Assembly: GCA_020437105.1 (NCBI GenBank)
Contig: JAGQWR010000098.1
Coordinates: forward strand, 261-33,360
Direction of reading: 5' to 3'
Source of the DNA: Saprospiraceae bacterium
GTDB taxonomy: Bacteria; Bacteroidota; Bacteroidia; Chitinophagales; Saprospiraceae
DNA: 33,100 nt
Shown piece by piece: positions 1 to 9,462 of the stretch. The notes under the pieces were generated by a model. That model was not told the DNA's origin. It saw only the letters and a list, made by a program, of their open reading frames with translations, and ran no database searches. A program made the translations under genes and the position numbers. Within the stretch, counting starts at the first letter, position 1; each line of letters opens with the position of its first letter.

Positions 1-696
1 CACACCATTGTATCCTTTGACTTTGCTACTTCTGTGATTCCGGGATGGCATACCACGATTTTCCCGCCATACTTTGTGGCTGGTGCGATCTTCTCTGGTT
101 TTGCGATGGTACAAACGCTGATGGTGATTACCCGGAAGGTGCTTAATCTACAAGACTATATTACCCTCGCGCACGTTGAGAGTATGAATAAAGTAATCCT
201 GTTGACCGGTACAATGGTAGGGGTTGCGTATCTCACAGAGTTGTTCATTGCCTGGTACTCCGGGTATATATATGAGCAATTTGCGTTCTACAACCGGGTA
301 CTCGGACCATACTGGTGGTCATATCTGGGGATGATGACTTGTAACGTAATTACGCCTCAGATTTTCTGGGTAAAACGGTTCCGTCGGTCCATCTTCATCA
401 CCTTCTTCATGTCGATCTTTATCAATATCGGTATGTGGTTTGAGCGTTTTGTGATTATCACTTCCACACTGGCCAGGGATTATCTCCCATCCAGCTGGAG
501 TTATCACTATCCGACCTGGGTAGAAGTTTGCCTGTTCCTTGGAACGCTCGGTTTATTCTTTACCTGTTATTTGATCTTCGTGCGTGTGGCACCGGTAATT
601 GCCATTGCCGAGGTGAAGAGTATTCTCAAAGCAGCCGGGGATCAATATGTTGGGGAGCATGCGCCTAAGCACACACATGCGGAAGAAGCACACTAA
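1..696 (+). CDS. actC: Alternative complex III subunit ActC, NrfD-like (5' truncated by window)
   Basis: The frame is open from base 1, so only the C-terminal 231 residues are present. The first visible residues, around [20 protein letters not shown], are typical of the ActC/NrfD (PsrC-like) integral membrane subunit that oxidises menaquinol in the alternative complex III of Bacteroidota. About five hydrophobic helices follow, and the tail is rich in His and Glu (HTHAEEAH). A GTG at 34 is an internal Val codon, not the start. It begins an actC-D-E-F run with short gaps, 24 bases before actD, and that order supports the assignment. The N-terminal half lies outside the window. Confidence 0.93.
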   Translation, partial: HTIVSFDFATSVIPGWHTTIFPPYFVAGAIFSGFAMVQTLMVITRKVLNLQDYITLAHVESMNKVILLTGTMVGVAYLTELFIAWYSGYIYEQFAFYNRVLGPYWWSYLGMMTCNVITPQIFWVKRFRRSIFITFFMSIFINIGMWFERFVIITSTLARDYLPSSWSYHYPTWVEVCLFLGTLGLFFTCYLIFVRVAPVIAIAEVKSILKAAGDQYVGEHAPKHTHAEEAH

Positions 697-720
697 ATCT
701 AAAAGTGAAGAATTAATCTG

Positions 721-1251
721 ATGAAAGATCATAATACAGACGTTCTCTACGGACTTTACGACGATGAGCAGGATTTGCTCAAAGCGGTGAAGCAGGCAAA
801 TGATCAACATTTGGAGATCATGGACGTGTTTTCGCCCTTTCCGGTGCATGGGTTAGATCCCTTGTTAGGACTTGCGGAGTCACGGCTTCACATTGCCGGT
901 TTCATTTACGGAACCATCGGCTGCTTGTTTGGATTTGGATTTATGACCTGGGTTTTTACCCGAGACTGGCCAATCATTTTTGGGGGTAAGCCTTATTTCT
1001 CTGCCCCTGCATTCATTCCGATTACCTTCGAGCTAACAGTATTGTTTGCTTCAGTCGGAATGGTAGTAACCTTTTACACCATCTGTGGCCTGTGGCCGGG
1101 TGTGAAAAACCCGACCCTGGATGATCGTATTACAGATGATAAGTTCTGTATTGCGTTTGATGCAACCGCTGCTGCGGAAGGGGAGGTGGATAAGTTGCGT
1201 GGATTCCTGAGTAGCTCAGGGGCCTCGGAAATTAATATGAAGACGATTTAA
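721..1251 (+). CDS. actD: Alternative complex III membrane subunit ActD (DUF3341)
   Basis: This 176-aa protein matches the DUF3341/ActD family. It has a cytoplasmic N-terminal domain of about 55 residues with the motif DVFSPFPVHGLD, two transmembrane helices (roughly residues 55-85 and 95-125), then a short soluble C-terminal domain. ActD is a small peripheral or membrane subunit of the menaquinol:electron-acceptor oxidoreductase and carries no cofactor. It sits between actC and actE, as in other Bacteroidota act operons, and is presumably cotranscribed with them. Confidence 0.92.
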   Translation: MKDHNTDVLYGLYDDEQDLLKAVKQANDQHLEIMDVFSPFPVHGLDPLLGLAESRLHIAGFIYGTIGCLFGFGFMTWVFTRDWPIIFGGKPYFSAPAFIPITFELTVLFASVGMVVTFYTICGLWPGVKNPTLDDRITDDKFCIAFDATAAAEGEVDKLRGFLSSSGASEINMKTI

Positions 1252-1303
1252 TTGGTAAAATGACGGTTTGGCTTTTTGCCCGACACATCTGAAAACCATC
1301 AAG

Positions 1304-2164
1304 ATGCATAAACTGAACATCGGAATACTGGCTTCTCTGACCTTTTTGCTGGTTGCTTGCGAGCAACCTGGAGGTAATAATGAGGGTAGCGAATACATGC
1401 CGGACATGGCGCATTCGATCGCCTACGAGGCCAATGTATATAATTATTATTTCCTGAATACCTGGGATAGTGCCAGTGTGGTCAAGCTTAAGCCTATGTC
1501 CATGCCACGCAATCCGGTTGCAGGAACCATTCCCCGCGGATGGTCCGGAACCAGCAGCATGAATGCAGCTGGCCGCACAACCAGTTCGCCAGAGACCGGA
1601 ATTTCTGTTCCGCTCAACGGGCATGTACCTTATTACTATGCTGATACACCGGAAGAACGAATCAGGGCTCAGGAAGAAATCATTGAGAACCCGTTTCCTA
1701 TTACGGATGCCGGCTTAGCCCGGGGTAAGGATCTCTATGTGATTTACTGTGCCATTTGTCATGGCGAAAAAGGCGACGGAGCCGGGTATCTGGTTCGGGA
1801 TCCTAATCCGGCCACTTTTGACGAAGGCGGTAAATATCCGGCGCAGCCTGCGAATTTCTTGCAGGATGTATTCGCAAGTTCCACCAACGGTCGCTATTAT
1901 CACGCTATTATGTACGGATTAAACGTAATGGGCGGATATTCCGATAAGCTTTCTTATGAAGAGCGTTGGCAGGTCATTCACTATATCCGTACCCTTCAGG
2001 CTAAAGCGCTGAATATGGAATATTCTGAAACTGCAAATACGCTAAACCCGGCTGCGGGAACGCCGCAATCCAGTGTAGCTCAAATGGCTGTACAGCAGGA
2101 GGAGCACATGATGGAAGAGGAAGTTCCGGCTGAAGGGGGAGAAGCTCACGGAGAGCACCACTAA
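1304..2164 (+). CDS. actE: Alternative complex III monoheme cytochrome c lipoprotein ActE
   Basis: 286 aa from the ATG at 1304. An upstream TTG at 1268 would only add residues ahead of a clear lipoprotein signal and is not preferred. The signal ends in a lipobox with the lipidated Cys at residue 19 (LLVAC). One c-type heme motif, CAICH, lies at residues 149-153 in a domain typical of small cytochromes c, and NVMGG further on could supply the axial Met. The C-terminus is Glu/His rich. ActE passes electrons from the Act complex towards the oxidase on the periplasmic side. It lies between actD and actF. Confidence 0.9.
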   Translation: MHKLNIGILASLTFLLVACEQPGGNNEGSEYMPDMAHSIAYEANVYNYYFLNTWDSASVVKLKPMSMPRNPVAGTIPRGWSGTSSMNAAGRTTSSPETGISVPLNGHVPYYYADTPEERIRAQEEIIENPFPITDAGLARGKDLYVIYCAICHGEKGDGAGYLVRDPNPATFDEGGKYPAQPANFLQDVFASSTNGRYYHAIMYGLNVMGGYSDKLSYEERWQVIHYIRTLQAKALNMEYSETANTLNPAAGTPQSSVAQMAVQQEEHMMEEEVPAEGGEAHGEHH

Positions 2165-2204
2165 TAACAAAACAAAAACTACGCTGCCTAAACCATAAAG
2201 CGCG

Positions 2205-3530
2205 ATGAATCAATTCACATTTGAATCCAGACATAAAACGATCCTGCTAGCCTTCATGGGGCTGGGAGTGCTTTGTCTGCTGCTGACATTTTTTATGGAT
2301 GCTCAGCCTGCTCACGCCCGTTTCTGGTCTAATTTTTTGCATAATACAGTATTCTTCACAGGAATTGCCTTCATATCCCTGTTTGTGATCGCTGTATTTA
2401 TTAATGCTTATGCAGGTTGGTACGTGTTATTCAAACGGGTTTGGGAAGCTTATTCAGCTTTTCTGATTCCCGGCCTGGTCATGCTTGGAATCCTCATGAT
2501 TGGCATCTGGACGAATAGCCACCACTTATACCATTGGGCAGATGAGGAAGCCGTACAAGCGGATCCGATTCTTCTTCAGAAATCTTCGTTCCTGAACAAG
2601 TATTGGTACACTTTTGGTACCCTGATCATTGTTGGAGCCTGGATATTTTTCCGCCAGCGCCTACGGGCTTTGTCTCTGGCTGAAGATATGCTGGGATCTA
2701 CCGGTGATTTTAGTTACCACCGCCGCCAAAAAGTGGTTGCTGCTGTGTTTTTGCCAATTGGGGCATTTACCAGTGCTGCAATGATCTGGCAGTGGGTCAT
2801 GTCTGTTGACGCCCATTGGTACAGTACGCTTTATGCTTGGTATGCTACAGCAAGTTGGTTTGTTGCCTGTCTGGCACTGACTATCCTGATGGTAGCCTGG
2901 CTAAAATCTAAAGGTTATATGACACAGGTTACGGAGAATCACCTCCATGACCTTGGTAAATATATGTTTGCCTTCAGTATTTTCTGGACCTACCTCTGGT
3001 TTAGCCAGTTTATGTTGATCTGGTATGCAAACGTGGGAGAAGAGACCATTTATTTCCATGTTCGCCGCGAGCATTTTCCGGTGATGTTTTATGGAAACTT
3101 GTTCCTGAACTTCCTGTTGCCTTTCCTCATTTTGATGCGGAATGACAACAAACGGAAATATGGTACCATGATCCTCACTTCTTTGTTTGTGTTTTTTGGT
3201 CACTGGTGGGATTATTTCCTCATGATCAAACCAGGTGTTTTGGAAACAACCAATCACCTTGGAGGCCATGGTGAGGCTACCGAGCACCTGACTGATGCCG
3301 CACATCAGGGAGCAGAACATGGAGAACACATGGTTGATGCCGCTCATGCAGCAGTAAGTCATGGTTCTGATTTTGTGAGCGGGTTTACACTTCCCGGATT
3401 TCTGGAATTGGGTACCATGCTGGGTTTCCTGGCTTTCTTCCTTTTCGTGGTTTTCCGACAATTTGAGAAAGCGTCTCTGACGCCGCCTCATGACCCGTAC
3501 TTAGAAGAAAGTATTCATCACCACGTTTAA
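2205..3530 (+). CDS. actF: Alternative complex III quinone-binding membrane subunit ActF
   Basis: 441-aa polytopic membrane protein with about ten hydrophobic helices, matching ActF, the second large NrfD/PsrC-like membrane subunit of alternative complex III. A His-rich loop at about residues 345-380 (repeats of AEHxxxAAH type) precedes the last helix. The tail ends HHHV. It starts 40 bases after actE, and the next gene (coxB) follows after 125 bases. That gap holds a promoter-like element, so coxB may have its own start of transcription. Confidence 0.9.
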   Translation: MNQFTFESRHKTILLAFMGLGVLCLLLTFFMDAQPAHARFWSNFLHNTVFFTGIAFISLFVIAVFINAYAGWYVLFKRVWEAYSAFLIPGLVMLGILMIGIWTNSHHLYHWADEEAVQADPILLQKSSFLNKYWYTFGTLIIVGAWIFFRQRLRALSLAEDMLGSTGDFSYHRRQKVVAAVFLPIGAFTSAAMIWQWVMSVDAHWYSTLYAWYATASWFVACLALTILMVAWLKSKGYMTQVTENHLHDLGKYMFAFSIFWTYLWFSQFMLIWYANVGEETIYFHVRREHFPVMFYGNLFLNFLLPFLILMRNDNKRKYGTMILTSLFVFFGHWWDYFLMIKPGVLETTNHLGGHGEATEHLTDAAHQGAEHGEHMVDAAHAAVSHGSDFVSGFTLPGFLELGTMLGFLAFFLFVVFRQFEKASLTPPHDPYLEESIHHHV

Positions 3531-3609
3531 AAATAATTTTCCTTATTTAGAATATTTCCAGATAAGGAGGATTTGAAAACGGTCGGATGATGGCTGTGTT
3601 ATAAAGACA

Positions 3610-3617
3610 TATTTTTG
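3610..3617 (+). promoter_or_regulatory. Possible Bacteroidota -7 box upstream of the cox genes
   Basis: TATTTTTG fits the Bacteroidota -7 consensus TAnnTTTG and lies 39 bases before the coxB ATG, in the largest gap of the act-cox cluster. A TTTG at 3572-3575 is too far upstream for the usual 19-21 base spacing, so the -33 element is weak or absent. Read-through from actF is equally possible. Confidence 0.3.
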
Positions 3618-3655
3618 CAGGTAAGAATTTTCGAATTGACTAAATTCAAATATCC

Positions 3656-5155
3656 ATGACCTTTTTATTGGGACTGGCATGTATCGTTCTTCTAACAGTA
3701 GTGGTCGTTCAGATCGGTAAAGTTACCGAGCTGGCCAATGGCCTTCGTGGAGAAGAGGAGATGCAATTCAAGACGAACCGTCGATCTGGTATGATCGGAA
3801 TGGCCTTTTTAATAGCCTTTTTGGTTTTCTGTATTGCAACAGCAATTTATTACAAAAACTATATGTTGGGCTATGGTCCACATGAATCCGCTTCCGTACA
3901 TGGGAGTAGCCTGGATCGGTTATTTGCGGTAACCCTGTTTTTTACAGGAATCGTTTTTGTACTAACACATATCCTGTTGTTCTGGTTTGCTTACAAATAT
4001 CACGGACGTGCAGGCCGCAAGGCACTGTTTCTTTCGCACGATAATCGTTTGGAAATAATCTGGACAATTATTCCGGCTGTAGTCATGACCTTCCTGGTGA
4101 TCAGTGGTCTGGATGCCTGGAATGATGTGATGGCAGATATTGAAGAAGGAGAGGACTATACCGAGATTGAAGCGACCGGGTATCAGTTTGCCTGGCACTT
4201 GCGCTATCCCGGCCCCGATGGTAAATTGGGTGCCCGTGATTACAAGAAAATCAATGGTTTAAACCCCCTTGGTCAGGATTGGAACGATGTGCGCAACCTG
4301 GATGATATTCACCCATCGGAAATCGTGTTGCCGGTTGGGAAAAAAGTGCGGGTACGTATTACCGCGCGTGATGTGTTGCACAATTTCGATATGCCACACT
4401 TCCGTGTGAAAATGGATGCAGTACCTGGTATGCCAACCTATTTCATATTTGAGCCACAAATTACTTCTGAAGAATATCGTCAGCGCTTGAAGGAATATCC
4501 GGAATACCAACTTCCTTCTGATCCAAATGATCCAAAAAGTGATCCACTTTGGAAAACATTTGAGTTTGAATTGGCTTGCGCCGAATTATGTGGTAGTGGG
4601 CACTATAGTATGCGTCGGGTTGTACGCATTGTCAGCCAGGAAGAATACGACGCCTGGTTGGCTCAGCAGCAATCCTACTACATGAGTTCTATTCGGAATT
4701 CTTCGGATGATCCGTTTAAAGGGCAATTGTTGGATATGGAAGTTTCCATGCGGAAACAGGAATTTGATGATAAACTAACCAGCGCACGTGCAGCTGAAAC
4801 AGCTGCGGATCGGATTGTTCGTCTGGATTATGTGTTTTTTGAAACCGGTTCTGCAAACCTGACGGATCTTTCCCGTTATGAATTGCAAAATGTGGCTGAA
4901 GCCATGAACAAATATCCGGAAATGACTATTGAAGTAGCAGGCCATACGGATGCTACAGGGGATGCAGCTGCAAACCAGTCACTTTCCGAAATGCGTTCTA
5001 TGGCAGTGTATAATTATCTGGTAAATGAGCTGAATGTTGACGGCAGTCGATTAGCTGCAGCAGGCTATGGGTCTTCCCGTCCGATTGATTCGAACGATAC
5101 GGATGCAGGTCGGGCTAAGAATCGTCGCACTGAACTCCAGATTTTATCTCTCTAA
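3656..5155 (+). CDS. coxB: Cytochrome c oxidase subunit II fused to a C-terminal OmpA-type domain
   Basis: 499 aa, well above the usual size of subunit II. Hydrophobic helices lie near residues 1-20, 46-66, 88-112 and 134-152. The cupredoxin domain follows with its CuA site: H242, then C308, E310, C312, H316 and M319 in the segment CAELCGSGHYSM. Subunit II takes electrons from cytochrome c and passes them to heme a in subunit I. After a helical linker (about 335-385), residues 388-497 form a complete OmpA_C domain: VFFETGSANL, GHTDATGD with D432, and NRRTELQI with R490/R491. These are the residues that hold diaminopimelate in that family. The frame is uninterrupted across the junction. The domain would lie in the periplasm and could anchor the oxidase to peptidoglycan, which is an inference. 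coxA starts 30 bases downstream. Confidence 0.93.
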   Translation: MTFLLGLACIVLLTVVVVQIGKVTELANGLRGEEEMQFKTNRRSGMIGMAFLIAFLVFCIATAIYYKNYMLGYGPHESASVHGSSLDRLFAVTLFFTGIVFVLTHILLFWFAYKYHGRAGRKALFLSHDNRLEIIWTIIPAVVMTFLVISGLDAWNDVMADIEEGEDYTEIEATGYQFAWHLRYPGPDGKLGARDYKKINGLNPLGQDWNDVRNLDDIHPSEIVLPVGKKVRVRITARDVLHNFDMPHFRVKMDAVPGMPTYFIFEPQITSEEYRQRLKEYPEYQLPSDPNDPKSDPLWKTFEFELACAELCGSGHYSMRRVVRIVSQEEYDAWLAQQQSYYMSSIRNSSDDPFKGQLLDMEVSMRKQEFDDKLTSARAAETAADRIVRLDYVFFETGSANLTDLSRYELQNVAEAMNKYPEMTIEVAGHTDATGDAAANQSLSEMRSMAVYNYLVNELNVDGSRLAAAGYGSSRPIDSNDTDAGRAKNRRTELQILSL

Positions 5156-5185
5156 CTAATTCAAGGATTAAACGCTTTACCACTT

Positions 5186-7048
5186 ATGGAAACCATAGAT
5201 AAAACGGTCATAGCTCCCGGAATTGATGAGGATGTTCTCATTGAAGAATTTGGGTATGATGATCATTTTCACGATCATCACCATGGCGATAAGTATCAGT
5301 CCAATTTTGTCAATACTTATATTTTCAGCCAGGACCATAAAATGATTGCCAAGCAATTCCTGATTACAGGAATGATCTGGGCACTTATTGGTGGAGGAAT
5401 GTCTTTGATATTTCGTCTCCAACTCGGTTTTCCGGAAGAAAGCCTGGCTTGGTTAAAACCATTGTTGGGTAAATGGATTACCATAAGTGAAGCCGGGGTT
5501 GGGAAGCTTGCACCTGAATTTTACTATGCACTGGTAACCATGCACGGTACTATTATTGTATTCTTTGTATTGACTGCGGGCTTGTCGGGTACCTTTAGTA
5601 ACCTCCTTATTCCATTGCAGGTTGGTGCCCGTGATATGGCTTCGCCCTTCCTGAATATGTTATCCTACTGGTTCTTCTTTATTGCCGGTGTGATCATGTT
5701 TTATTCGCTGTTCTTAAGTACCGGGCCTTTTGCCGGTGGCTGGACGGCTTATCCGCCGCTTTCCGCGTTGCCTCAGGCATCCTCCGGATCGGGGGCAGGG
5801 ATGACCTTATGGACTATTTCACTGGTATTTTTTGTAGTCTCGGTGCTTCTTGGTGGTATCAATTACATTACTACTGTATTGAATTTGCGTACCAAAGGCA
5901 TGACTATGTGGCGTCTGCCACTGACAATTTGGGCATTCTTTGTTACCGCGATTCTGGGTCTGTTGTCATTCCCGGTGTTGGTTTCCGGCTTCCTCTTATT
6001 GATTTTTGACCGGGAGTTGGGTACCAGCTTCTTCCTGAATGATATTTATGTAGGCGGACAAGCGCTGGAGCATGCGGGTGGTAGCCCGATTTTGTACCAG
6101 CACCTTTTCTGGTTCCTGGGCCACCCGGAAGTATATATTATTATCCTGCCGGCGATGGGAATTGTATCAGAAGTACTTTCGGTACATGCACGTAAGCCGA
6201 TCTTTGGATACAAAGCGATGGTGTTTTCGATTCTGGCAATCGGCTTCCTGTCGTTTATTGTTTGGGCACACCACATGTTTATGTCTGGTGTAAATCCATT
6301 CATCTCCAACTTCTTTGTAATTTTTACCCTGATCATTGCAGTACCTTCTGCGGTTAAAGTATTTAACTGGATCAGTACTTTATATGGAGGAAACATTCGA
6401 TTCAATGCAGCCTCTCTTTTTGGGATAGGCTTTGTATCTATGTTTATCTCCGGTGGTTTGACCGGGATTTTCCTGGGTAACTCTGCTATCGACATTCAAA
6501 TGCACGATACCTACTTTGTTGTAGCTCACTTCCACATTGTAATGGGTGTTGCAGCGATGTTTGGTATGTTTGCCGGTATTTACCACTGGTATCCGAAAAT
6601 GTTTGGCCGCTTTATGAATCCGACCCTCGGACGTTTGCACTTCTGGGGTACCCTCATCGGTGCTTATGCAATCTTTTGGCCAATGCATTATCTGGGTATG
6701 GCAGGTGTTCCTCGTCGCTATTACAGCTTCGACAGCTTCGAAACTTTCCGCCATTTTGGTACGATGAACCAGTTTATCACCATTGCAGCAATTGTAGTAT
6801 TTGCACTACAAGTGTTGTTTGTGATTAACTTCTTCTACAGCATCTGGTACGGTAAAAAACAAACCACCCGGAACCCTTGGGGAGCAACCACTTTGGAGTG
6901 GACTACACCAATTCGTCCGGGACACGGAAACTGGCCGGGCAAATTGCCAAGCGTACAGCGTTGGGCATATGACTACGGTAAAGACGGAAAAGATTTTATT
7001 CCTCAGATCTTACCTCCTCAGGAAGGTGAGTCAGAAGAAGTACATTAA
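5186..7048 (+). CDS. coxA: Cytochrome c oxidase subunit I (A-type heme-copper oxidase)
   Basis: 620-aa catalytic subunit. Visible ligands are H120 (TMHGT, low-spin heme), H313 and Y317 in GHPEVY (CuB ligand and its cross-linked Tyr), H362/H363 (AHHMF, CuB), and H448 and H450 in VAHFHIV (heme ligands). The Glu in GHPEVY is present, as in the A1 type with a complete D channel. An N-terminal His/Asp-rich extension (residues 24-36, DDHFHDHHHGD) precedes the first helix and is unusual; it might bind metal. The protein reduces O2 to water and pumps protons in the inner membrane. It lies between coxB and the heme O synthase gene, with spacings of 30 and 20 bases. Confidence 0.97.
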   Translation: METIDKTVIAPGIDEDVLIEEFGYDDHFHDHHHGDKYQSNFVNTYIFSQDHKMIAKQFLITGMIWALIGGGMSLIFRLQLGFPEESLAWLKPLLGKWITISEAGVGKLAPEFYYALVTMHGTIIVFFVLTAGLSGTFSNLLIPLQVGARDMASPFLNMLSYWFFFIAGVIMFYSLFLSTGPFAGGWTAYPPLSALPQASSGSGAGMTLWTISLVFFVVSVLLGGINYITTVLNLRTKGMTMWRLPLTIWAFFVTAILGLLSFPVLVSGFLLLIFDRELGTSFFLNDIYVGGQALEHAGGSPILYQHLFWFLGHPEVYIIILPAMGIVSEVLSVHARKPIFGYKAMVFSILAIGFLSFIVWAHHMFMSGVNPFISNFFVIFTLIIAVPSAVKVFNWISTLYGGNIRFNAASLFGIGFVSMFISGGLTGIFLGNSAIDIQMHDTYFVVAHFHIVMGVAAMFGMFAGIYHWYPKMFGRFMNPTLGRLHFWGTLIGAYAIFWPMHYLGMAGVPRRYYSFDSFETFRHFGTMNQFITIAAIVVFALQVLFVINFFYSIWYGKKQTTRNPWGATTLEWTTPIRPGHGNWPGKLPSVQRWAYDYGKDGKDFIPQILPPQEGESEEVH

Positions 7049-7068
7049 TATCAGGCTCTTCCAATAAG

Positions 7069-7971
7069 ATGGCAAGAACGACAGAAACCACTAAGGAATT
7101 AAGCAGATCGATATTCGGTCAGAAAATAGCGGATTACCAGCAATTGGTGAAATTCCGCTTAAACCTGACCGTCGTATTCTCTGCTTCCATGGCCTTTGCG
7201 ATCGCATCAACAGGTACCTTCAGCTGGCTTGGTCTGGCCATTCTTGCAGCAGGTGGTTTTTTGATCACGGGGGCCTCCAATGCCTTGAACCAGGTACTGG
7301 AAAAAGACTACGACCGGATTATGGATCGGACGGCCGATCGGCCAATAGCCTCCGGACGTATGACGGTATCTGAAGGTGTTATGGCTGCCGGGTTGATGAG
7401 TCTGATGGGGATTATGCTTCTGGCATTCTTCAATGTGTGGGCTGCATTTCTGGGAACCTTAGCGATGGTAAGTTATGCCTTTGTCTATACGCCCATGAAA
7501 CGCGTGTCATCCATTGCGGTAACGCTTGGAGCGATCCCGGGGGCGATGCCGATGTTGATCGGTGCTGTAGCGTATGAAGGGCAGTTGACCGCCTTAGCCT
7601 GGACTCTTTTTGGCATCCAGTTTTTTTGGCAGTTTGCGCACTTTTGGGCAATTGGATATCTTGGATTTGACCAATATAAATTAGCAGGATTTAACTTTAT
7701 TCCGGAAGAAAACGGGAAGCCGCATTCTAAGTTGGGACTTTATGCCATGGGCAACGCCCTACTGCTCGTACCAGCCGGATTAGTTACTTTTTACCTGGGA
7801 GTTAGTGGCATTTTCACAGTAGTAGCACTAGCTGTTTTAGGTGCAGTGCTGGCATATTTTGGCTGGAGATTATATCGGGAGCCCGCTCGCAAGCTGGCGC
7901 TTCAACTGATGTTTGCTTCCTTGCTATATTTGCCTTTAGCCCTAACAGTTTTGCTACTGGATAAAATATAA
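7069..7971 (+). CDS. ctaB: Protoheme IX farnesyltransferase (heme O synthase)
   Basis: 300-aa UbiA-family prenyltransferase with about eight or nine transmembrane helices. The Asp-rich signature runs from N71 to about R91 (NALNQVLEKDYDRIMDRTAD), the Mg-farnesyl diphosphate binding site of CtaB/CyoE. A second loop (GFDQYKLAGFNFIPEENG) is also characteristic. It converts heme b to heme O, the precursor of the heme A needed by the neighbouring subunit I. Its position inside the cox operon, directly after coxA, is normal for Bacteroidota. No heme A synthase gene (ctaA) is visible in the window. Confidence 0.95.
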   Translation: MARTTETTKELSRSIFGQKIADYQQLVKFRLNLTVVFSASMAFAIASTGTFSWLGLAILAAGGFLITGASNALNQVLEKDYDRIMDRTADRPIASGRMTVSEGVMAAGLMSLMGIMLLAFFNVWAAFLGTLAMVSYAFVYTPMKRVSSIAVTLGAIPGAMPMLIGAVAYEGQLTALAWTLFGIQFFWQFAHFWAIGYLGFDQYKLAGFNFIPEENGKPHSKLGLYAMGNALLLVPAGLVTFYLGVSGIFTVVALAVLGAVLAYFGWRLYREPARKLALQLMFASLLYLPLALTVLLLDKI

Positions 7972-7975
7972 TTAG

Positions 7976-8557
7976 ATGGATGTGGCAGTGAAAACAGAAG
8001 AGAAAGGGCGGAATAAGATACATCCACAGAAATTTGCACTTTTAGCTGCTTTGGCAGGCATTATGATGATGTTTGCTGCTTTTACAAGTGCTTTTGTGGT
8101 AAGACGAGCTGCCGGCAACTGGCTGGAGTTCCGATTACCGGATATGTTCTTTTACAATACAGGCGTAATCCTGTTGAGTAGTTTGACGATGCATAGTGCT
8201 TATTATTTCTTTAAAAAAGGAAATGTACTGCTGTATCGGTCATTATTGGTCGCTACTCTGATACTCGGATTGACTTTTGTTTATCTGCAATATCAGGGAT
8301 GGGTGGCTATGTATGATATCGGATTACCAATATCCGGTCCGGTTTCCGGATCGTTTATATACCTCATCTCCGGAGTGCATGCTGCGCATGTATTAGGAGG
8401 AATCGCTGTTTTGGTTGTAGCTTTATTACATGCAATCGTTTTGCCCTTTAAAGTTACACCGCGCCGGAAACTGCGTTTCGAGATGAGTTTAATTTATTGG
8501 CATTTTGTTGATTTCCTTTGGGTATATCTGCTGATTTTCTTTGTTTTGCAGTCCTAA
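7976..8557 (+). CDS. Heme-copper oxidase subunit III family protein (first copy)
   Basis: 193-aa membrane protein with five hydrophobic helices. It ends in the subunit III signature YWHFVDFLWVYLLIFF, and GVHAAHVLGG lies before it. Subunit III supports the stability and proton uptake of the oxidase and has no redox centre. It starts 4 bases after the ctaB stop and is followed 14 bases later by a second subunit III-type gene. Having two consecutive genes of this family is usual in Bacteroidota cox operons. Confidence 0.9.
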   Translation: MDVAVKTEEKGRNKIHPQKFALLAALAGIMMMFAAFTSAFVVRRAAGNWLEFRLPDMFFYNTGVILLSSLTMHSAYYFFKKGNVLLYRSLLVATLILGLTFVYLQYQGWVAMYDIGLPISGPVSGSFIYLISGVHAAHVLGGIAVLVVALLHAIVLPFKVTPRRKLRFEMSLIYWHFVDFLWVYLLIFFVLQS

Positions 8558-8571
8558 ATAAACAAAAACGA

Positions 8572-9429
8572 ATGGCTACAGATACTGTAACTGACCACCA
8601 TGTAGATACTGACCAGGAAGCTTCCTGGACAGGTGGGGGATCGCCCTTCAATGTGAGCTATGGTAAGCTCATGATGTGGTATTTCCTGCTTTCTGATGCA
8701 TTTACCTTCGCCGGTTTTCTAATTGCCTACGGGGCATTGCGCTTTAGCATGCCTACCTGGCCGGTACCGGATTTTGTGTTTTCCACCTTTCCGGGCGGAA
8801 TACACGATGCACCACTGATCTTTGTAACTGTTATGACCTTCGTTCTGATCCTCAGTTCGGTTACGATGGTACGTGCCGTGCAGGAAGGCCATCGGGAAAA
8901 TATTAAAGGCGTTGTTTTTTGGATGCTGATGACCATCATTGGTGGTTTATCCTTCCTGGGTTGTCAAGCCTGGGAATGGACAACTCTGATTAAAGGAGAA
9001 AGCGTATCTGTAACAACGAATCCATTCGGTACACATTCGGAAGGAGGTGTTTATACTGTTGATACACACGGGCATCCCTATGCAGCAGGTGTCGAAGCAG
9101 AAACCTTTGCTGCTGGCGATCCGTATCTTATTCATAAAGGAGAGGATGGTGAATGGATTAAGCGTTCCTACCAAACCGCTGGCGGTAAGTTAGGAGAGCA
9201 AGAGTTTGGTCCGAAACAATTTGGAGCACTCTTCTTCTTTATTACCGGATTCCATGGCTTCCACGTATTCTCTGGTGTATTGTTTCTAACCATTATTATG
9301 GTTAACGTTGCCAGCGGAGTTTATGTGAAGCGCCGGAACGGCAACGAGATGGTTGAAAAAATCGGACTCTACTGGCACTTTGTAGATTTGGTGTGGGTGT
9401 TTGTGTTTCTGGTATTCTACCTTCTGTAA
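8572..9429 (+). CDS. coxC: Cytochrome c oxidase subunit III (second copy, with periplasmic-type insertion)
   Basis: 285 aa from ATG 8572. An upstream in-frame start at 8518 would overlap the previous gene and is rejected. The C-terminus has the family signature YWHFVDLVWVFVFLVFYLL, and TGFHGFHVFSGV lies before it. Compared with the shorter first copy it has an extra hydrophilic stretch between helices, at about residues 145-215, with Gly, His and acidic residues. It probably functions as the main subunit III of the oxidase encoded around it. subunit IV follows after 33 bases. Confidence 0.9.
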   Translation: MATDTVTDHHVDTDQEASWTGGGSPFNVSYGKLMMWYFLLSDAFTFAGFLIAYGALRFSMPTWPVPDFVFSTFPGGIHDAPLIFVTVMTFVLILSSVTMVRAVQEGHRENIKGVVFWMLMTIIGGLSFLGCQAWEWTTLIKGESVSVTTNPFGTHSEGGVYTVDTHGHPYAAGVEAETFAAGDPYLIHKGEDGEWIKRSYQTAGGKLGEQEFGPKQFGALFFFITGFHGFHVFSGVLFLTIIMVNVASGVYVKRRNGNEMVEKIGLYWHFVDLVWVFVFLVFYLL

Positions 9430-9462
9430 TCCTATTCCAAACGAATAAAAGAATTATCCATA

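Noticed and set aside
2901..3491. 196-aa minus-strand ORF opposite actF
   Set aside because: It is a shadow of the clearly coding actF frame, with no recognisable domain.
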